Virus record (IMG/VR): IMGVR_UViG_3300008267_000364
Span: 1-64,000 of that record
DNA length: 64,000 nt
Direction: 5' to 3' (one strand)
DNA from: a virus
The number at the start of each line of letters is the position of its first letter. Position 1 is the first letter of the stretch. The position numbers and the translations under genes were made by a program. Positions 41,424 through 50,174 of this stretch are shown in pieces. The notes under the pieces are model-generated. The model searched no databases. It saw nothing but the letters and a program-made list of their open reading frames with translations, and was not told the origin of the DNA.

Positions 41424-42500
41424 ATGAATAGAGAAGATATTCAAAAGATAGCTTTAAATAAAGCATTAGAACATAAAAGATGTAGTTTAGCTTTAAGCGG
41501 AGGTACTGGTAAAACATTAATAGGATTGCAACACATGGCTAAACACAGTAGTGATTCTAAATTTTTAGTAGTAGCTCCAAAGAAATCTATATTTCAATCT
41601 TGGAAAGATGATGCTGTAAAGTTTAACTTTGAGTATCTTCTTAAACAAATTACATTCTGTACATACTTATCATTACCTAAACAAAAACCAGACTTTCATA
41701 CTATTTATTTAGATGAGTGTCATTCATTAAAACTTAATCATAATGAGGTTTTAAGTAAGTTTAATGGTAGTATATTAGGATTGACAGGAACACCTCCTAA
41801 ACATCCTCATTCTGAGAAATCGTTTATGATTGACAAGTACTGTCCTGTAATTTATTCTTATAATACTGATGAAGCCGTTGATCACAAAATTTTAAATGAT
41901 TATAGAATTGTAGTTCATTATGTGAATTTAGATTTAAATAAAAACATTAAAGTTACAAAACCAAATGCTACTTGGATGACTAGTGAAATTCAATTATACA
42001 ATTATTGGACAGCTAGAGTAGATTCATCTGTAGGTAAAATGAAACAGATAGCTGCTATTCAAAGAATGAAAGCTATGCAATTATTTGTATCTAAAGAAAA
42101 CAAAGCTAGAGAATTATTAAATAGCATTGGTGAGTATAATAAATGTTTATGTTTTGCTAGTACACAAGAACAAACTGCAAAGATATGTCCTGCTACATAT
42201 CATTCTAACAATAAGTTTTCTGAAAAGAACTTAGAAGCATTTAAATCTGGTACATTAAAAAAGTTATGTGCTGTAGAACAACTTAGTGAAGGTATTAACA
42301 TTCCAAATCTTAAATATGGTATAATTATGCACTCTTACGGCAATGAGAGAAAAGCTAGTCAGAAAATATTTAGATTTTTAAGGTTAAATCCTGATGAGCA
42401 ATCTACTGTACATATTCTTTGTTTTAAGAATACTATTGATGAACAATGGGTTAAATCAGCATTAGAAGATTTTAATCAAGATAAAATAACGTATATATGA
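41424..42500 (+). CDS. SF2 DNA helicase
   Basis: 358 residues. Walker A SGGTGKT (25-31), DEAD-box-like motif II YLDECH, motif III GLTGTPP and motif VI QKIFRFLRLNPDE are all present. The compact size matches SF2 helicases in the replication block of crAss-like phages. It probably acts in replication or recombination. It overlaps the next gene by four bases. Confidence 0.85.
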   Translation: MNREDIQKIALNKALEHKRCSLALSGGTGKTLIGLQHMAKHSSDSKFLVVAPKKSIFQSWKDDAVKFNFEYLLKQITFCTYLSLPKQKPDFHTIYLDECHSLKLNHNEVLSKFNGSILGLTGTPPKHPHSEKSFMIDKYCPVIYSYNTDEAVDHKILNDYRIVVHYVNLDLNKNIKVTKPNATWMTSEIQLYNYWTARVDSSVGKMKQIAAIQRMKAMQLFVSKENKARELLNSIGEYNKCLCFASTQEQTAKICPATYHSNNKFSEKNLEAFKSGTLKKLCAVEQLSEGINIPNLKYGIIMHSYGNERKASQKIFRFLRLNPDEQSTVHILCFKNTIDEQWVKSALEDFNQDKITYI

Positions 42501-43093
42501 TAGATAAAATTAATGTAGAAATTGAAAGTTTACTTTCAAACAAGTTAAAACTAGAAGAATATTTTATTTTATTTTGTTTAGTCAATAGTGATGAAGATTT
42601 ATTAGTAAAATACATTACACATTGTGGTGCTATTGATACTAATATTTTTCAAAAGTTAAGGCAATCTGGATTTATTGTTCTTTCAAATGAAGTTGATATT
42701 ACATTTAACAGTATTAGAGTAACTGATCAAACTGAAAAATTATTTGGTTCAAAAAATAGTATAGAGTTCGATTTATTATTTCAGGAAGTATTAGCAACAT
42801 ACCCTAATAAAGTTAAAAGATTAACTGGTGGTACAAGAAGATTACATAATGATTTAGTAAGATGTAAGAAGAATTATAAAACTACCATTGTGCATAATGG
42901 TGTTATTAATTTGGAATTACATAAGAAAATAATATTATGTATTCAAATGTATTATCGAGAACATTTGAAAGATAATAAACAGGAATTTATGCAATTGTTA
43001 GCTACTTTCTTATCTCAAAGAACTTGGGAACAATATTTATCTGATTTAACTAATGTAACAACTTTACCTCAAAATACTTATGACGCAATTTAA
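42497..43093 (+). CDS. Probable replication accessory protein (198 aa)
   Basis: 198 residues. The N-terminal region KLEEYFILFCLVNSDEDLLVKYI, FQKLRQSGFIVLSNEVDITFNSIRVTDQ looks like a winged helix, and the C-terminal region contains YPNKVKRLTGGTRRLHNDL. Located between two helicases and overlapping the DnaB-like gene, it may load the helicase or initiate replication. No family identified. Confidence 0.55.
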   Translation: MIDKINVEIESLLSNKLKLEEYFILFCLVNSDEDLLVKYITHCGAIDTNIFQKLRQSGFIVLSNEVDITFNSIRVTDQTEKLFGSKNSIEFDLLFQEVLATYPNKVKRLTGGTRRLHNDLVRCKKNYKTTIVHNGVINLELHKKIILCIQMYYREHLKDNKQEFMQLLATFLSQRTWEQYLSDLTNVTTLPQNTYDAI

Positions 43094-44138
43094 AGACAGA
43101 ATATTAAAAGGTTTAGGTGGTGACTATTCAGGTTTAAATAATGGTTTCAACAGAATTAACAAGTATATTTATAACATTCAAAGAGGTTGTTACACTTTAC
43201 TAGGTGGATTATCAGGTAGCTCCAAAACTACTTTATGTGATTTTATCATATTAAATGGTATCCAAGATGCTAAAGCTAAAAACATACCTGTTAATGTTAC
43301 TTATTATTCTTGGGAAATTGATGAGATAAGTAAGAAAGCAAACTGGTTATCTATTCTTATTTACAATAAGTATGATAAGATTATATCTCCTCAAACTATT
43401 AAAGGTCTAGGTGATTCAAGGCTTACAGAAGAAGAACAAGAAATTGTATTTTCTGAGTTACCTGAATTAGAAGACTTATTTAGTAAGATAACTTGGCACT
43501 GGACTCCAATGAACCCAACAGGATTATATCATGAATGGTGGAATGGAGTAGGTAACAAGGGAGAATTTTCTTATGATACTTATGTAGATGAGTCTGGACA
43601 ATCTAAAGACAGAGTTACTGGTTGGAAAGCAAATAACGCTGAAGAATACAATATTGTAGTATTAGATCACTTGGCTTTAGCTAAAATGGAAAGAGGATTT
43701 ACTCTAAAGCAAAATATTGACAAAATATCTGAATACATTGTTGCCTGTAGAAATATGTTTAATATGACATTTTATATAGTTCAACAATTTAATCAGGGTT
43801 TAAGTAATATTGACAGAATTAAATATCGTGGTGTAGACTTATCTCCAGAGCAATCTGATTTTAGAGATTCAGTTAATCCATATATTGATGCTGACGTTGT
43901 TTTAGGTTTATTAAATCCTTATAAAATGCAGTTAGAAACAAGTCTAAATTACAATATTAATGTAGAAGGATTTCCAGGTAATTTAAAAGGTAAATACAGA
44001 CTTCTCAAGGTTATTAAAAATAGATTAGGTCAAGATAATATATCTATTGGCTTATATACTAAACCTGAAGCTGGTTACTTTGAAGAATTACCTAGAGAAA
44101 TGACATTAGAAGATTATACAAAATATATAAACAAATAA
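43080..44138 (+). CDS. DnaB-like replicative helicase
   Basis: 352 residues. RecA-type core with Walker A variant GLSGSSKT (43-50), YYSWEIDE after the first strands, Walker B IVVLDHLAL and FYIVQQFNQG. The N-terminal DnaB domain is absent, which is common in phage versions. Expected to unwind DNA as a hexamer ahead of the polymerase. Neighbours encode primase, SSB and DNA polymerase. Confidence 0.82.
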   Translation: MTQFKDRILKGLGGDYSGLNNGFNRINKYIYNIQRGCYTLLGGLSGSSKTTLCDFIILNGIQDAKAKNIPVNVTYYSWEIDEISKKANWLSILIYNKYDKIISPQTIKGLGDSRLTEEEQEIVFSELPELEDLFSKITWHWTPMNPTGLYHEWWNGVGNKGEFSYDTYVDESGQSKDRVTGWKANNAEEYNIVVLDHLALAKMERGFTLKQNIDKISEYIVACRNMFNMTFYIVQQFNQGLSNIDRIKYRGVDLSPEQSDFRDSVNPYIDADVVLGLLNPYKMQLETSLNYNINVEGFPGNLKGKYRLLKVIKNRLGQDNISIGLYTKPEAGYFEELPREMTLEDYTKYINK

Positions 44139-44807
44139 ATGGGAAGAATTATTTTAACAATTGGAGAACCTGGTTCTGGTAAATCTAGAGCTATTCTTAA
44201 TTTAGATGAAGAAACGACTTTATTAGTTAAACCTAATAGAAAAGAACTACCTTTTAAAGGTGGAGCCGTAAAGTATAGTACTGAAAAAGGTAATGTAGTA
44301 AATTGTTCTACGTTTCCTGATTTAGGTAATATTTTACTTAAAGTAAATGAGGGTACAAAGTTTAAAACTGTAGTAATCGAGGATTTTACTCATTATCTGA
44401 CTAACAGAGTAATGAATGATGCTAAGATTACTGGATTTCAAAAGTGGACTGATTTAGCAGTTGACGTATTTAAAAATCTTATCAAGATAGAAGAAAAATT
44501 GAGAGAAGATTTAAATGTCATTGTTATTGGTCATACTGAAAGAAATACTGATGTGAATGGTAATAGTGTTATTACTCTACAAACTGCTGGTAAATTAATG
44601 GATAATCAAATTAAAATTCCTTCTTATTTTACTTATGTACTTCATACTGAGGTAGTTGAGAAAAATGGAAGAATGGAATATTCATTCTTAACCAATAGTG
44701 ATGGTACTAGATTAGCTAAATCTCCAGAAGGATGTTTAGATGCTCATGAACCTAATGACTATAAACTAATACTAGACAAAATTGCAAAATATCAATTAGG
44801 AGAATAA
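44139..44807 (+). CDS. P-loop ATPase (AAA_24 / RecA-like)
   Basis: 222 residues. Walker A TIGEPGSGKSRAI near the N-terminus, Walker B TVVIEDFTHY and VIVIGHTERNTD. This matches the small phage ATPase family often found next to an SSB-like protein and thought to act in recombination or replication. It begins right after the helicase stop codon. Confidence 0.8.
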   Translation: MGRIILTIGEPGSGKSRAILNLDEETTLLVKPNRKELPFKGGAVKYSTEKGNVVNCSTFPDLGNILLKVNEGTKFKTVVIEDFTHYLTNRVMNDAKITGFQKWTDLAVDVFKNLIKIEEKLREDLNVIVIGHTERNTDVNGNSVITLQTAGKLMDNQIKIPSYFTYVLHTEVVEKNGRMEYSFLTNSDGTRLAKSPEGCLDAHEPNDYKLILDKIAKYQLGE

Positions 44808-44849
44808 TCCTATTAAAAATTTATTTATTAACTAAAAAACCTTAAAATT

Positions 44850-45443
44850 ATGTTCGATTTTCAAAATGCAGAAGTAAACAAAAATTCTTATAAAGAAACT
44901 ATTAAACCTGGTGTTCATGTAGTTAAAATAACATCAGTAACTAATGGTGTAAGTGCTCAAAAACAATCTCCTTATTTAGAGTTTACAGTAGAATCTACAG
45001 ATGGTTCTGCTGAATTAAAACAACAATATTACTTGAGTACTACTGTTAATCCAGGTAAACAAAAATCTGCATGGGATATTTCTAAAAATTCAATTTTATC
45101 TTTAGTTGCTGCATCTAATAGTTTAGATGAAGAATCAGCTAAATCTAAAATGCCTTCTGCTAAATCTGCTGAAGAATTAGCTCAAAAGTTAGCTATGCTT
45201 ACAGTAGGTAAAGAATTCCGTTTAAAAGTTAATGGTGAAGAGAAAATTTCTCAAAAGGGAGTAAAATATGTTGCTTCTAACTTTGCTAATGGTGTATTTT
45301 GTGAGTCTTCTAAAGTAGCTGAAAGTAAATTAGCTTTTAGTGCTGAAAAGAATATCAAAAGATTACCTATTGATGCAGCTCCTTCTACTCCATCAGTTCA
45401 AGATGGATTCTCTGCACCAGTAGATGATTTACCAGCATTTTAA
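44850..45443 (+). CDS. SSB-like DNA-binding protein
   Basis: 197 residues. The N-terminus (MFDFQNAEVNKNSYKETIKPGVHVVKI) and the beta-rich core resemble phage DUF669-type single-strand binding proteins. The acidic C-terminus VDDLPAF resembles the DDLPF-type tip of SSB that recruits partners. CGT codons suggest high expression, as needed for an SSB. Confidence 0.72.
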   Translation: MFDFQNAEVNKNSYKETIKPGVHVVKITSVTNGVSAQKQSPYLEFTVESTDGSAELKQQYYLSTTVNPGKQKSAWDISKNSILSLVAASNSLDEESAKSKMPSAKSAEELAQKLAMLTVGKEFRLKVNGEEKISQKGVKYVASNFANGVFCESSKVAESKLAFSAEKNIKRLPIDAAPSTPSVQDGFSAPVDDLPAF

Positions 45444-45476
45444 TTTATTCCGATAGTAAAGGTAGTAGGTTTACGT

Positions 45477-45521
45477 TTTTTTAAATATTTTTCCATGACT
45501 TTTTCTAATATTTAAAAAAAA
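45477..45521 (+). repeat. 14-bp AT-only inverted repeat before the primase gene
   Basis: TTTTTTTAAATATT (45477-45490) and AATATTTAAAAAAA (45508-45521) pair perfectly around a 17-base loop. A short GTAG/CTAC hairpin follows. In an otherwise compact genome this 170-base gap could hold an origin or a regulatory region. Confidence 0.6.
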
Positions 45522-45559
45522 GGGGTAGTGCGACGCTACAAAGAATAATTTAATTTAAC

Positions 45560-45609
45560 TTAGCTGCAAGTATTTGTGTTAATTTACAGATATTTGCAGC
45601 TAATTTTTT
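45560..45609 (+). terminator. Hairpin terminator ending five bases before the primase start
   Basis: A 10-bp stem TTAGCTGCAA / TTGCAGCTAA with extra pairs inside and TTTTTT after it has the form of a Rho-independent terminator. It leaves almost no leader for the primase gene, so primase may depend on read-through or on transcription starting within this gap. Confidence 0.7.
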
Positions 45610-45613
45610 AACT

Positions 45614-46609
45614 ATGTTTGATTTTAATAATGCTAGTTTATATATCAGTAAATCTGAGATATTAAAATATATTACTGAATTACAAATACTTGAAAGATAT
45701 TGCAAAAACTTTAAATCTAAAGATTCTAGTTTTCAATCAGAGTTTTATGTAGATAAAAATCCAAGTTGTAGAATAGTAATAAGTGCTTCAGGGATACCTT
45801 ATTATAGAGATTATGGTAATGGTGATTATTTTACAGCATTTGATTATGTTAGTAAAAAATATGGTTCTAATTATCATGAAACATGCAACATTATTGCTAA
45901 TGATTTTAATATCAAAAAACATGGTGTAAGTATGTCTCCTAAATTACTTATCAATAATGATGATTCTTATAAACCAATTAAAATTAAGTCTAATATTAAA
46001 CCTTTAATTCAACCTTTCAATATTGTAGATTATAATTATTGGATTCAATTTGGATTAACATTTGATGTTTTAAATTACTTTAATGTAAAATCTTGTAGTC
46101 ATGTATTATTAAACAAAGGAGAAAATCATTATACTTTTGAGTATAAGAAAGATAATCCTGTTTATTCATACAGATTCTTTAAAGATAATACAGAATATTT
46201 TAAAATTTATTTTCCTAAAAGTACTAAAAAAGAACTTAAATGGTTAAGTAATGTTGGACCAGAATGTCTACAAGGTTATGATCAATTACCAGATTTAGGA
46301 AACTTATTAATCTTAACTAAATCATTAAAAGATGTAATGTGTTATTATATTTTAGGGATACCTGCAATAGCATTACAAGCTGAAACTAACAAGATTAGTG
46401 AGAAATCTTATAATGAATTAGTTCATAGATTTAAAAGAATTATTGTTAACTTTGATAATGATGAACAAGGTAGAATATCTACTGGTGATTTTGTTCTAAA
46501 CTATGATTTAGAATTTTATTTTATTGACGAAGAAAAAGATTTAAGTGATTACATTAAGAAATTTGGTTTAGAAAAAGCTGAATTAATGATTAAAAATAAA
46601 TTATTATGA
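45614..46609 (+). CDS. TOPRIM primase (DnaG-like)
   Basis: 331 residues. The N-terminal half includes SEFYVDKNPSCRI and YYRDYGNGDYFTAFDYVSKKYG, typical of phage primases that lack a zinc finger. The TOPRIM domain (~230-285) reads LLILTKSLKDVMCYYILGIPAIALQAE and IIVNFDNDEQGR, with the DND acids. It should make RNA primers at the fork. Starts MFDFNNA, curiously like the SSB start MFDFQNA. Confidence 0.85.
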   Translation: MFDFNNASLYISKSEILKYITELQILERYCKNFKSKDSSFQSEFYVDKNPSCRIVISASGIPYYRDYGNGDYFTAFDYVSKKYGSNYHETCNIIANDFNIKKHGVSMSPKLLINNDDSYKPIKIKSNIKPLIQPFNIVDYNYWIQFGLTFDVLNYFNVKSCSHVLLNKGENHYTFEYKKDNPVYSYRFFKDNTEYFKIYFPKSTKKELKWLSNVGPECLQGYDQLPDLGNLLILTKSLKDVMCYYILGIPAIALQAETNKISEKSYNELVHRFKRIIVNFDNDEQGRISTGDFVLNYDLEFYFIDEEKDLSDYIKKFGLEKAELMIKNKLL

Positions 46610-46896
46610 TAAATTTAAACTGGGCACAATTTACTGAGAAATACAGACCTATAAACAATACTTTTGAAAAAGATCCTCCTTGTGATGGTCATCTATTTGA
46701 AGATAGAGACTTATTAAAAAAAGTATATCCTAATAACATTTGGTCATTAATTGATGATAATGATGGTGAAGATATGTACATTACAAATGGACTTAGAATA
46801 ATAAATTGTTTAGGTTATTTAATAACAATAGAACCTTGGAAAGATAATACTACTGTTGAAGTAAGACTTGAAGATGGTTATGAAATAAAAGAATAA
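46606..46896 (+). CDS. Hypothetical protein (96 aa)
   Basis: 96 residues, FTEKYRPINNTFEKDPPCDGHLFEDRDLLKKV in the first half; the rest is beta-rich (GLRIINCLGYLITIEPW). ATGA overlap with the primase gene. Similar small proteins occur in many phages; function unknown. Confidence 0.55.
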   Translation: MINLNWAQFTEKYRPINNTFEKDPPCDGHLFEDRDLLKKVYPNNIWSLIDDNDGEDMYITNGLRIINCLGYLITIEPWKDNTTVEVRLEDGYEIKE

Positions 46897-46897
46897 T

Positions 46898-47230
46898 ATG
46901 GAAACTTTTAATCAACAAGAATTTAAAGAATTACTAGGTCCTTTTCAGTATGCAACATTAATAACAGAATATATTTATTCTCTACAAGATGATTTTAAAA
47001 CATTAAAACCAGACTTTTACTATTATGATTTTTCATTATTTAAAGGTACTTTTGATGGTGAACCTAAAGAATTTACTATTGAGTTTGTATATCATTTAAC
47101 TGAAGAAAATGTTTTTAAAATTGCAATAAATAATGTTTTTATTAAAACATCATCTGAAGATGCTGATGAACTCTTAGATAGAATAAATGAATTAGATAAA
47201 CTTAATGAATTAGACAATGGAGAAGATTAA
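46898..47230 (+). CDS. Acidic hypothetical protein (110 aa)
   Basis: 110 residues, acidic, ending DELDKLNELDNGED. No motif recognised. Overlaps the next gene by 14 bases. Confidence 0.5.
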   Translation: METFNQQEFKELLGPFQYATLITEYIYSLQDDFKTLKPDFYYYDFSLFKGTFDGEPKEFTIEFVYHLTEENVFKIAINNVFIKTSSEDADELLDRINELDKLNELDNGED

Positions 47231-47642
47231 AGTAAGTATTGAATTAACTGATAACTGGAATAGAGAAGAATTTAGACAATTAGTTTATAACATTAAAAAT
47301 AAATTATATGATACATGTGATGTAGAATATGAATTATGGATTATTACAACAAATAATAATTCAACATATGTTAATGCTGTAGCTGAACAATTAGAAGTTC
47401 CAGAATCAAGAGTTATTTTATGTTTAACAGATAGTACTAAAGTAGGTCAGATAACAACTAATGTAGATATACATTTTGATAATACTGAACCTATTGTTCA
47501 AGCAGTAACTTTAAATGGTAAAATTTGGGGTATTTTAGTAGATCGAAAATTAGATTATCAAAAATTAGGATTTAAATATATTTCTGATTTTAAAAGATTT
47601 TCTGAAATTATTTTGAGAGCAAGAAAAGATGAGACAATCTAA
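47217..47642 (+). CDS. Conserved protein, possibly HAD-like remnant (141 aa)
   Basis: 141 residues, with YVNAVAEQLEVPESRVILCLTDSTKVGQITTNVDIHFDNTEPIV. The order of a helix, strand with a Lys, then IHFDN recalls the C-terminal half of HAD-type phosphatases, but the nucleophile motif DxDx is missing. The call is tentative. Confidence 0.45.
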   Translation: MEKIKVSIELTDNWNREEFRQLVYNIKNKLYDTCDVEYELWIITTNNNSTYVNAVAEQLEVPESRVILCLTDSTKVGQITTNVDIHFDNTEPIVQAVTLNGKIWGILVDRKLDYQKLGFKYISDFKRFSEIILRARKDETI

Positions 47643-48198
47643 AATTGGAATTAGAATTAAAAAACCTATTAAAAAACCTAAGAAAAAAGCTGTACCTCAT
47701 GGTATTCCAACTAGTTTCAATGGTGTAAATTTAAGATCTGGATTAGAAAAGAACTGTTATAGAAGATTATTAGAATCAGGTATAACAGATTTTAACTATG
47801 AAAGTGATGTATTTACTTTACAAGATAAGTTTACATTTAAAGGTACATCTTATCAACTTTATAAAAGAATGATGACTTATGATCAATGTGTTAGTGAAGG
47901 TTTAAATGCTAGATTTAAAAACAAAAATAAACCTAAATACGTTTATCAATTTGGTGAAGTAAGTAATAATTTAAGAGCTATTACAATTAAACCTGATTTT
48001 AGTAAGTTAAATCATCAAACTAAAACAGGTTGGATAATAGAAACTAAAGGAGATTATACTAATGAGTATCAATTGAAATTAAGATTATTTAAAAAATATC
48101 TTAATGATAATGGGTGGGTAATAGATTATTTTGCTCCTAATAATTTAACTAATATTAATAAGTCAATAGCAATAATTAAAAAGAAATACTATGTATAA
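47629..48198 (+). CDS. PD-(D/E)XK family nuclease
   Basis: 189 residues. The active-site elements are E in LRSGLEKNCYRRLLES, D in ITIKPDFSK, and ExK in GWIIETKGDY, followed by the LKLRLFKKYL helix. This is the arrangement of small phage endonucleases of the T7 endonuclease I / DUF1064 kind. A lysine-rich N-terminus could bind DNA. Likely a junction resolvase or recombination nuclease. Confidence 0.78.
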   Translation: MRQSKIGIRIKKPIKKPKKKAVPHGIPTSFNGVNLRSGLEKNCYRRLLESGITDFNYESDVFTLQDKFTFKGTSYQLYKRMMTYDQCVSEGLNARFKNKNKPKYVYQFGEVSNNLRAITIKPDFSKLNHQTKTGWIIETKGDYTNEYQLKLRLFKKYLNDNGWVIDYFAPNNLTNINKSIAIIKKKYYV

Positions 48199-48364
48199 AG
48201 TAGAACATGCAGACTTAGAAAAGATTACAAGATTTTTAGATAAGTTTAGTAAAAACCCATATCCTACAAAAAAATTAGTTTCAAAATGCTCTAATTTATC
48301 TAAAATGATTAAAGATAAATACACAGAGATAAAACCATATTATGATAGCACTAATAGACGCTGA
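48191..48364 (+). CDS. Small basic protein (57 aa)
   Basis: Reads MYKVEHADLEKITRFLDKFS through NPYPTKKLVSKCSNLSKMI, ending STNRR. It overlaps both the nuclease stop and the flap exonuclease start, so it is embedded in the operon. Function unknown. Confidence 0.5.
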   Translation: MYKVEHADLEKITRFLDKFSKNPYPTKKLVSKCSNLSKMIKDKYTEIKPYYDSTNRR

Positions 48365-49106
48365 TCACATTCCATATATTGTCTGTCATAATAAGATAGA
48401 TGAACCTGAAAAATCTTTACAAGAATGTATTGATGGTTCAAATAGTTATTTACAAGGATTAATAAATGGATGCAAAGCAGATGAATTTCATCTGTTTTTT
48501 ACAATAGGTAGAAACTTTAGATATGATATTTATCCTGAATATAAAGCTCATAGAAAAAGTTTAGATAAACCACTTTGGTTTTATGATGTAAGAGATTATT
48601 TGATAAATGAATATCAAGGTATTTCTTTTTCAGAACTAGAAGCAGATGATTTATTATGTATTTATAAGAATAAATATATAAATGAATCAAAACCATATAT
48701 TGTAGTTTCTACAGATAAAGATATTAATAATCTTGAAGGTATGAATTATGATATTAAGAATGATGTAGTAAGAATAGTAGATAAAGAATTTGCAGATCAG
48801 TACTTTTGGAGTTCAATAGTTACAGGAGATTCTGCAGATAATATTAAAGGTATTCCAGGTAAAGGTCCAGCTTTTGTGAAAAAGTTGTGGGATCAATGTA
48901 AAGACTCAGGTGAATCATTAAATTTATTTAAAGCAAAAGTAATAAGTGAATATTTAAATTATTTTGGTGAACTAAAAGGTGTAGAAGAGTTTTATAAAAA
49001 TTATAAGTGTTTAAAAATAGTAGAATCTTATGACAGTATCCAATTTATGAATCCTTTAAACACTTCATTGATCTATGCAAAGACGCTTGGAATGGCTTTT
49101 GAATAA
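48342..49106 (+). CDS. 5'-3' flap exonuclease (FEN / T5-exo type)
   Basis: 254 residues. Metal-binding acids appear in ALIDADHI, ELEADDLL, VVSTDKDIN and VTGDSADNIKGIPGKGPAFVKKL; the last also carries the H3TH helix-hairpin-helix. This is the standard RNase H / T5 exonuclease layout for primer and flap removal. It overlaps the next gene by 32 bases. Confidence 0.88.
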   Translation: MIALIDADHIPYIVCHNKIDEPEKSLQECIDGSNSYLQGLINGCKADEFHLFFTIGRNFRYDIYPEYKAHRKSLDKPLWFYDVRDYLINEYQGISFSELEADDLLCIYKNKYINESKPYIVVSTDKDINNLEGMNYDIKNDVVRIVDKEFADQYFWSSIVTGDSADNIKGIPGKGPAFVKKLWDQCKDSGESLNLFKAKVISEYLNYFGELKGVEEFYKNYKCLKIVESYDSIQFMNPLNTSLIYAKTLGMAFE

Positions 49107-49656
49107 CGGGTATATTGAAGATAACAGTATAAAATATACCAGAACTACAAGATTTCTAATGCCTTTAATAGGGGTATCAGAATTAGAATTAAAAAAACTT
49201 TCTCCTGAAATTTTAATAAATGCACATATTAAAAGTAAAGAAGAAAAAATTATTTATGTAATACTAAATAAAGAAATTAATTTATTATTATTGCAGGATT
49301 TTATTGCAAATCAAAATTTTAATGAAAACTTTGTTGATTATATAGAAGAAGAAGATGAATTCATTCTTATTTATAGATTACAAGAACATTTTTATGAAGA
49401 TTATAATAAAATTATACAAGGACAGTACTCTAAAACTTCAGATCCATTTAAACAAATCATAACTAGAATTTATGGTAGTAAATCAAATCAAGAATGTCAT
49501 CTACCTAGTATTTATGATGCTTTATATCCTACAGATAAAAAGCGAAAAATGTATGCTAAGTTTTTAGATGTACATCACACATTACTAAATGAGGTGTCAA
49601 GTATCCCAAATCTTGAATATGAAATTTACAAACCTATAAATCAACTCTATGAATAA
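49075..49656 (+). CDS. Hypothetical protein (193 aa)
   Basis: 193 residues, starting MQRRLEWLLNNGYIEDNSIKYTRTTRFLMPLIGV. The central part has NFNENFVDYIEEEDEFILIYRLQEHFYEDYNKIIQGQYS. It resembles a family of phage proteins encoded next to replication genes; no function is known to me. Confidence 0.55.
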   Translation: MQRRLEWLLNNGYIEDNSIKYTRTTRFLMPLIGVSELELKKLSPEILINAHIKSKEEKIIYVILNKEINLLLLQDFIANQNFNENFVDYIEEEDEFILIYRLQEHFYEDYNKIIQGQYSKTSDPFKQIITRIYGSKSNQECHLPSIYDALYPTDKKRKMYAKFLDVHHTLLNEVSSIPNLEYEIYKPINQLYE

Positions 49657-49855
49657 AATCGAAGAAGTACTTGACAAAGCTAAAATTTCCAAAGATAGAA
49701 TGTTTCCTATCTTAAATAAAATTGACAGAATATGGTTAGCAAATCATGAATTATCATTTTGTGAATTAATAAAATTAATTAACATTAATAGTGTTGATGA
49801 CATTGAATTTACAAAAAAATTAGATACCTTTATAGAAACTAATAATATTAAGTAA
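49649..49855 (+). CDS. Small hypothetical protein (68 aa)
   Basis: 68 residues, helical (MNKIEEVLDKAKISKDRMFPILNKIDRIWLANHE). Overlaps the upstream gene by eight bases. No motif. Confidence 0.5.
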   Translation: MNKIEEVLDKAKISKDRMFPILNKIDRIWLANHELSFCELIKLININSVDDIEFTKKLDTFIETNNIK

Positions 49856-49856
49856 T

Positions 49857-50174
49857 ATGATGGAACAAGACTTAAGTAAAGCTGGATTAAAATATGATGA
49901 AGGCAAAACTAGGTTTGATCTCTATCCTTTAGATGCATATGAAGGTTGTGCAAAAGTATTAACTTTTGGTGCAAGTAAATATACACCTGGAGGATGGAAA
50001 TCTGTTCCTCAACCTAAGCAAAGATATTATTCAGCATTAATAAGACATCTTAATGCTCAAATGAAGTATATTCATGATGGTAATGAAGGATTAGCCTTAG
50101 ATGAAGAATCAGGTTTACCTCACTTAGATCATGCCCAATGTTGTTTAATTTTTTTAAGAGAAACTAGTAAATGA
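49857..50174 (+). CDS. dATP/dGTP diphosphohydrolase-type protein (DUF5664)
   Basis: 105 residues. The motifs GLKYDEGKTRFDLYPLDAYE, KVLTFGASKYTPGGWKSV, ALIRHLNAQM and DEESGLPHLDHAQCC define the phage family annotated as dATP/dGTP diphosphohydrolase N-terminal domain. Such enzymes trim nucleotide pools. Four-base overlap with the metallophosphoesterase gene. Confidence 0.8.
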   Translation: MMEQDLSKAGLKYDEGKTRFDLYPLDAYEGCAKVLTFGASKYTPGGWKSVPQPKQRYYSALIRHLNAQMKYIHDGNEGLALDEESGLPHLDHAQCCLIFLRETSK

